From the NCBI RefSeq assembly GCF_029873635.1, contig NC_080423.1, positions 100,874,991 to 100,938,990 of the forward strand: a DNA stretch of 64,000 bases. Direction: 5' to 3'. Position 1 is the first letter of the stretch. Every line of letters begins with the position of its first letter. Below, one piece after another: positions 60,265 to 64,000 of the stretch. This DNA is from Malania oleifera. Taxonomy: Eukaryota > Streptophyta > Magnoliopsida > Santalales > Ximeniaceae. The translations under genes were made by a program, and so were the position numbers. The notes under the pieces are model-generated. The model saw only the letters and a program-made list of their open reading frames with translations. It had not been told where the DNA came from and searched no databases.

Positions 60265-61215
60265 GGCCATAAGTTACAAACGCGATGTTGGTATTTGATA
60301 CCAAGGATACTCATGAGCCGGAAAATAAAGTGGAAATGAAAAGTGAAAGAATGATATAATTGGCTAAAATGAGAAATGAAAGAAAGAATGGAAATTGAGA
60401 AATAAAGAATGATAAAATTGAGAAATGGAACCGCGTGAGTTAATAATATAAATAATTGAGGCGAAGTGAAACTCTCCGTCCAAGGGCTGACTGAGTAAGG
60501 TGAGTGCCCTGATAGGTATCAAATGTGGCCATACCTGGCCGCATAACGTGTTAGGGCAGAGGGAAGCTACTTGTATGGGCGGGTAATCTTTCCTATTCTC
60601 AGGAACTTCGTGGGTAAATATGTGTTGGAAATCATTGAATTTGATAAATGATTTTAAAGCTTACAAAAGAAAAGCTTGTGTTGTATATCTATACGATTAT
60701 GTGAATGTGAATATCAGTGTATTTTCTCAGATGAAACGATGATTTGAAAAGTAAAGTGTATTATAATTGTACTCATATGGCCACACACTGTAAATAATTT
60801 ATTCCTTCTTACTGAGATGTGTTTCATCCAAATTATCTAAATTTTTTAGGGGACAGGGATAGACCAAGTGATAGAGCTCCGTGATCATAGGGAGCTGGGA
60901 GCCTGATATACAGGGTGAGTTTGGACTAGGGAGGTGTGATTCCCTAGGGTTGTGCTGTTTTTCGATATGAGATAGTATTGTGTATTTATGTGTATATTAA
61001 TGCTCTGGGTATTGTATTCTAAATGATATGTGTATATTGTCTTCTGCCGTTAGGTTGTAAAATAAAATAACTTTTTACCCGATACCTAATGCGGGTCGGG
61101 TCGTATGAATGATAGTAGGATCATTGACGTGGCCGATTTGTGAATGTTGTGGATGACGTGTAATTATTTATTATTATTGGAGAAAAAATATATGTACGAA
61201 AATCAGGGCGTTACA
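60265..61215 (+). repeat. 3' LTR of the gypsy element, part after the nested LTR
   Basis: It resumes with GGCCATAAGTTACA and parallels the 5' LTR from about 43684 to its end (44635), finishing GGCGTTACA at 61215. The block TTACTGAGATGTG...TCATCC is near 60809. Confidence 0.85.
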
Positions 61216-64000
61216 TGTTATGCTACGTAGTGTGGTTCAGCAAGTTATGACTAAGATAGTGCGGAGCTCTAGAGAGTAGGGAGGTCCATCTCCAACTCAG
61301 GGATGTACCATAGAGAAATTTATAAAGATGAATCCGCCAGCCTTTCTTGGAACGACTGACCCTGCAGTTGCTAAGATTTGGGTGCAGAAGGTAGAGAAAA
61401 TCCTGACAGTACTTCACTGCACCGACGAGCAGAGTGTCTTATATGCCACGTATAGATTGGCGGGGGAGGCCGAGAGATGGTGGGCAGCCACCAGATTGTT
61501 GGAGGAGCAGAGGGCGATTCTAGTACCCATGACTTGGGCTCGATTTAAGGATGTGTTCTTTGGTAGATATTATCTTGCCTTAGTTAGAGAGGCTTGGGTA
61601 CATGAGTTTCTGTGTCTGTCCCAAAGGTCATTGACTGTCTAGCAGTACACAGTGAGATTTATCGAGCTCTCGCGTTTCTGCTTCTATATTGTTCCAAATG
61701 AAGTGAAGAAGGCCAAAATATTTGAGAGAGATTTAAGGCGAGATATTTTCAGGCAGATGGCAGTATTGAGGATCCAAGATTTTGCAGAGTTGGTTGATAG
61801 GGCTATTATAGCAGAGAAAAGTCTACCGAGGGCGACTGAAGTATAGAGTCAGAAGAAGAGGGCTACACCCTCGAGTTTTCAGGTGGGTCCTAGCCAAGGC
61901 CCTTGGAGAGGAGGTAGATCTAGCTAAGGCCATAGACAGATGATAGAGTATGGTGTATTTCAGGGCGGACAACTTCCTGCCATTTGTCCTAGATGCGGAC
62001 AGAGACATCCAGGTGAGTGCCGACTAGGGGAGAATGTTTGTTATCATTGTGGGAGGCCCGGTCATATGGCTAGATCGTGTCAGATGCCGTCGAATTATGC
62101 ACCGGCTCCTAGACCGTTTCGAGGTGGATATCAGGCGCCCCACAGAGGTCAGTAGAGAAATACTGCGCCGGCGAAGGTCTATGCGTTGACGCCAGGTGAC
62201 GCTGAGATGGTCGGGGACGTAGTTACAGGTATCCTTACTGCTTCACCATATACAATTATTGTTTTGTTTGGTACAGGTGCCACCCATTCCTTTATATCGG
62301 CGGGATATGTGAAAATAGCAAGAAAGGAGACACAGTCATTAGGTATAGAACTGTCTGTGCGTACGCCGATGGGTCTGTGGTGAGATGTAGGAGGATACTT
62401 TGAAATTTTTCAATAAGTATTCAAGAGAGGGTATTATCAGCTGATCTAGTGGTCCTAGATATGCAGGGCTTTGATATAATATTGGGTATGGACTGACTAG
62501 CTACTCATCATGCCAGTATAAATTGCCATAAGAAAGAAGTGATTTTCAGACCCCCGGGTGAGCAAGAATACAGATTCATGGGTTCATGTGTACGTGCCTC
62601 ACCATAGCTGGTGTCGACTATTTAGGTGAGGAGGTTGCTACAGGATGGTTGCCAGGGGTATGTCGCATACATAAAAGAATTTCCGAAAGAAGAATTGAGA
62701 CAAGTTGACATACCAGTAGTTAGAGAATTTCCAAACGTTTTTCCAGAGGAATTGCCTGGCTTACCACCATACCATGAGATTGAGTTTATTGTAGATCTGT
62801 TGTCGGGGTCTGCACCAGTATCTAAAGCACCATACTGTATGGCTCCATTCAAGTTGAAAGAATTAAAAGATCAGTTACAGGAATTGCTGGACAAAGGTTT
62901 CATTAGGCCCAATGTATCGCCCTGGGGAGCGCCAATTTTGTTCGTGAAAAAGAAAGATGGAATCATGAGATTGTGCATCGATTATAGGAAAATAAACAAA
63001 CTGAAAATAAATATCCTCTCCCTAGGATCGACAATTTATTTGATAAACTTCAGGGGACTCAAGTTTATTCTAAAATTGACCTGCTGTCAAGTTACCATCA
63101 GGTGAAAGTTAAAGCAGAAGATATATCGAAGACCGCATTCCCTACCAAATATGGGCATTGCGAGTTTTTAGTGATGCAATTTGGATTGACTAATGCACCA
63201 GCAGTATTTATGAATTTAATGAATTGAGTGTTCCATCAATATTTAGATCAGTTTGTGGTTGTGTTCATTGGTGATATACTGGTATATTCGAGGAGTTTTG
63301 AGGAGCACGAGCATCATTTGAGGTTGGTGTTGCAAATATTGAGAGAAAAGAAATTGTATACAAAATTGAAGAAATGTGAGTTCTGGCTAAGACAAGTTAC
63401 CTTTCGCGGCTATGTGATCTCTGAAGCAGGTGTATCAGTTGATTCGAGTAAAATAAAGGTAGTGGTGAGTTGGGAAAGGTCAGCCAGCGTTTAGGAGGTC
63501 AGGAGTTTTCTAGGATTAGCAAGCTATTATCGGCGCTTTGTAGATGGCTTCTCTAGACTATCAAGTCTATTAACACGAATTAAGAGGAAAACGTAAAGTT
63601 TTATTGGATCGACGACTGTGAGCAGAGTTTTCAGGAGTTAAAGTGGTGATTAGTTTTAGCTCCGGTTCTGGCTATTCCTTCAGGAGAGTATGGGTTTGTG
63701 ATATACAATGATGCATCTCTGAAGGTACTTGGGTGCTTATTGATGCAGCACGGTAGAGTCATTGCATATGCTTTTAGACAGCTTAAAGAGCGTGAGAAGA
63801 ATTATCCTGTGCATGACTTGGAGTTAGCTGTTGTTGTATACGCTCTTAAGATCTGGAGGCATTATTTATATGATAGGAAGTGCAAGATTTTTACAGATCA
63901 CAAGAGTCTGAAATATTTCTTTATCCAGAAAGAACTGAATATGAGACAAAGAAGATAACTTGAACTCATTAAATATTATGACTACACCATTAGTTATCAC
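61216..64000 (+). mobile_element. Second Ty3/gypsy element, gag-pol part, runs off the right edge, broken
   Basis: It begins within gag, directly after the preceding LTR. It has gag (about 61216-61850), a CCHC knuckle (about 62037-62080, CYHCGRPGHMARSC), protease (about 62250-62540), RT (about 62690-63300, with a [12 protein letters not shown] segment) and RNase H (from about 63690, with [20 protein letters not shown]). It is closely related in domain order and sequence to the element at 41901, but a distinct family member. It is broken, with roughly half a dozen or more breaks in the visible part. Its own 5' LTR is not seen next to it. Confidence 0.85.

Larger units (their letters stand above)
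41901..61215 (+). mobile_element. Ty3/gypsy chromovirus (Tekay/Del-like) as assembled, broken, with nested solo LTR and an assembly gap
   Basis: 5' LTR 41901-44635; iMet primer-binding site 44639-44650. Then gag (about 45007-45700) with CCHC (about 45895-45945), protease (about 46110-46400, LFDSGSTHSFI), RT (about 46560-47170), RNase H (about 47540-47960), integrase (about 48150-48900) and a chromodomain-like end (about 49300-49430). The polypurine tract is at about 49708-49718 and the 3' LTR starts at 49719. RT before integrase and the chromodomain-like tail place it in the chromoviruses. It is broken, with a dozen or more breaks. By eye the two LTRs differ at about 4-5% over a 220-bp sample, so it inserted on the order of one to a few million years ago. 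The stretch 50065-56458 appears to be an assembly duplication. Confidence 0.85.

Overview
This window is a stretch of plant nuclear chromosome, most likely from an angiosperm and probably a dicot. The evidence is two spliced or plant-type host genes sitting in AT-rich intergenic DNA, surrounded by nested plant retroelements (L1-type LINEs, Copia, and Tekay/Del-type Ty3/gypsy with an iMet primer-binding site), a CACTA-type transposon end and a tRNA-derived SINE. There is no operon structure, CRISPR array or rRNA.

Layout. 1-10700 is a three-deep nest: an old plus-strand LINE (7503-10700) interrupted by a Copia element (visible 4225-7502), itself interrupted by a minus-strand LINE (1-4225) that runs off the left edge. 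11049-15197 holds two related solo LTRs, each with a perfect 5-bp target-site duplication, only 20 bp apart. 15690-16450 is tandemly duplicated non-coding DNA. 16868-19943 (minus) is a five-exon host gene for an 891-residue acidic protein with an array of four KEN boxes. A perfect mitosis-specific activator (MSA) element lies about 180 bp upstream of its start codon, so it looks like a G2/M-expressed, APC/C-degraded protein. 20130-22970 is AT-rich intergenic DNA. 22974-29529 is a broken Copia element interrupted by a minus-strand solo gypsy LTR (25983-28368). 29530-37954 is a CYP89A locus: two relic promoter copies, one truncated pseudogene cut by a CACTA terminus, and one intact intronless cytochrome P450 gene (36337-37860). 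37955-41900 is intergenic DNA plus a minus-strand Copia 3' part and a second CACTA end. 41901-61215 is a Tekay-type gypsy element whose 3' LTR carries a further nested solo LTR. 61216-64000 is the gag-pol of another gypsy element that runs off the right edge.

A 100-N gap (53433-53532) lies between two error-rich tracts that repeat each other and their clean neighbours. About 6.4 kb of the gypsy region therefore appears to be represented twice, as unmerged contig ends rather than real genomic repeats.

The only genes likely to make functional host protein are the KEN-box/MSA gene and the CYP89A P450; they show no functional link to each other. The most unusual signals are the KEN-box array combined with an MSA promoter, a hairpin motif conserved across several LTR families, and arrays of TCGTCGACGA palindromes in the U3 of the paired solo LTRs.
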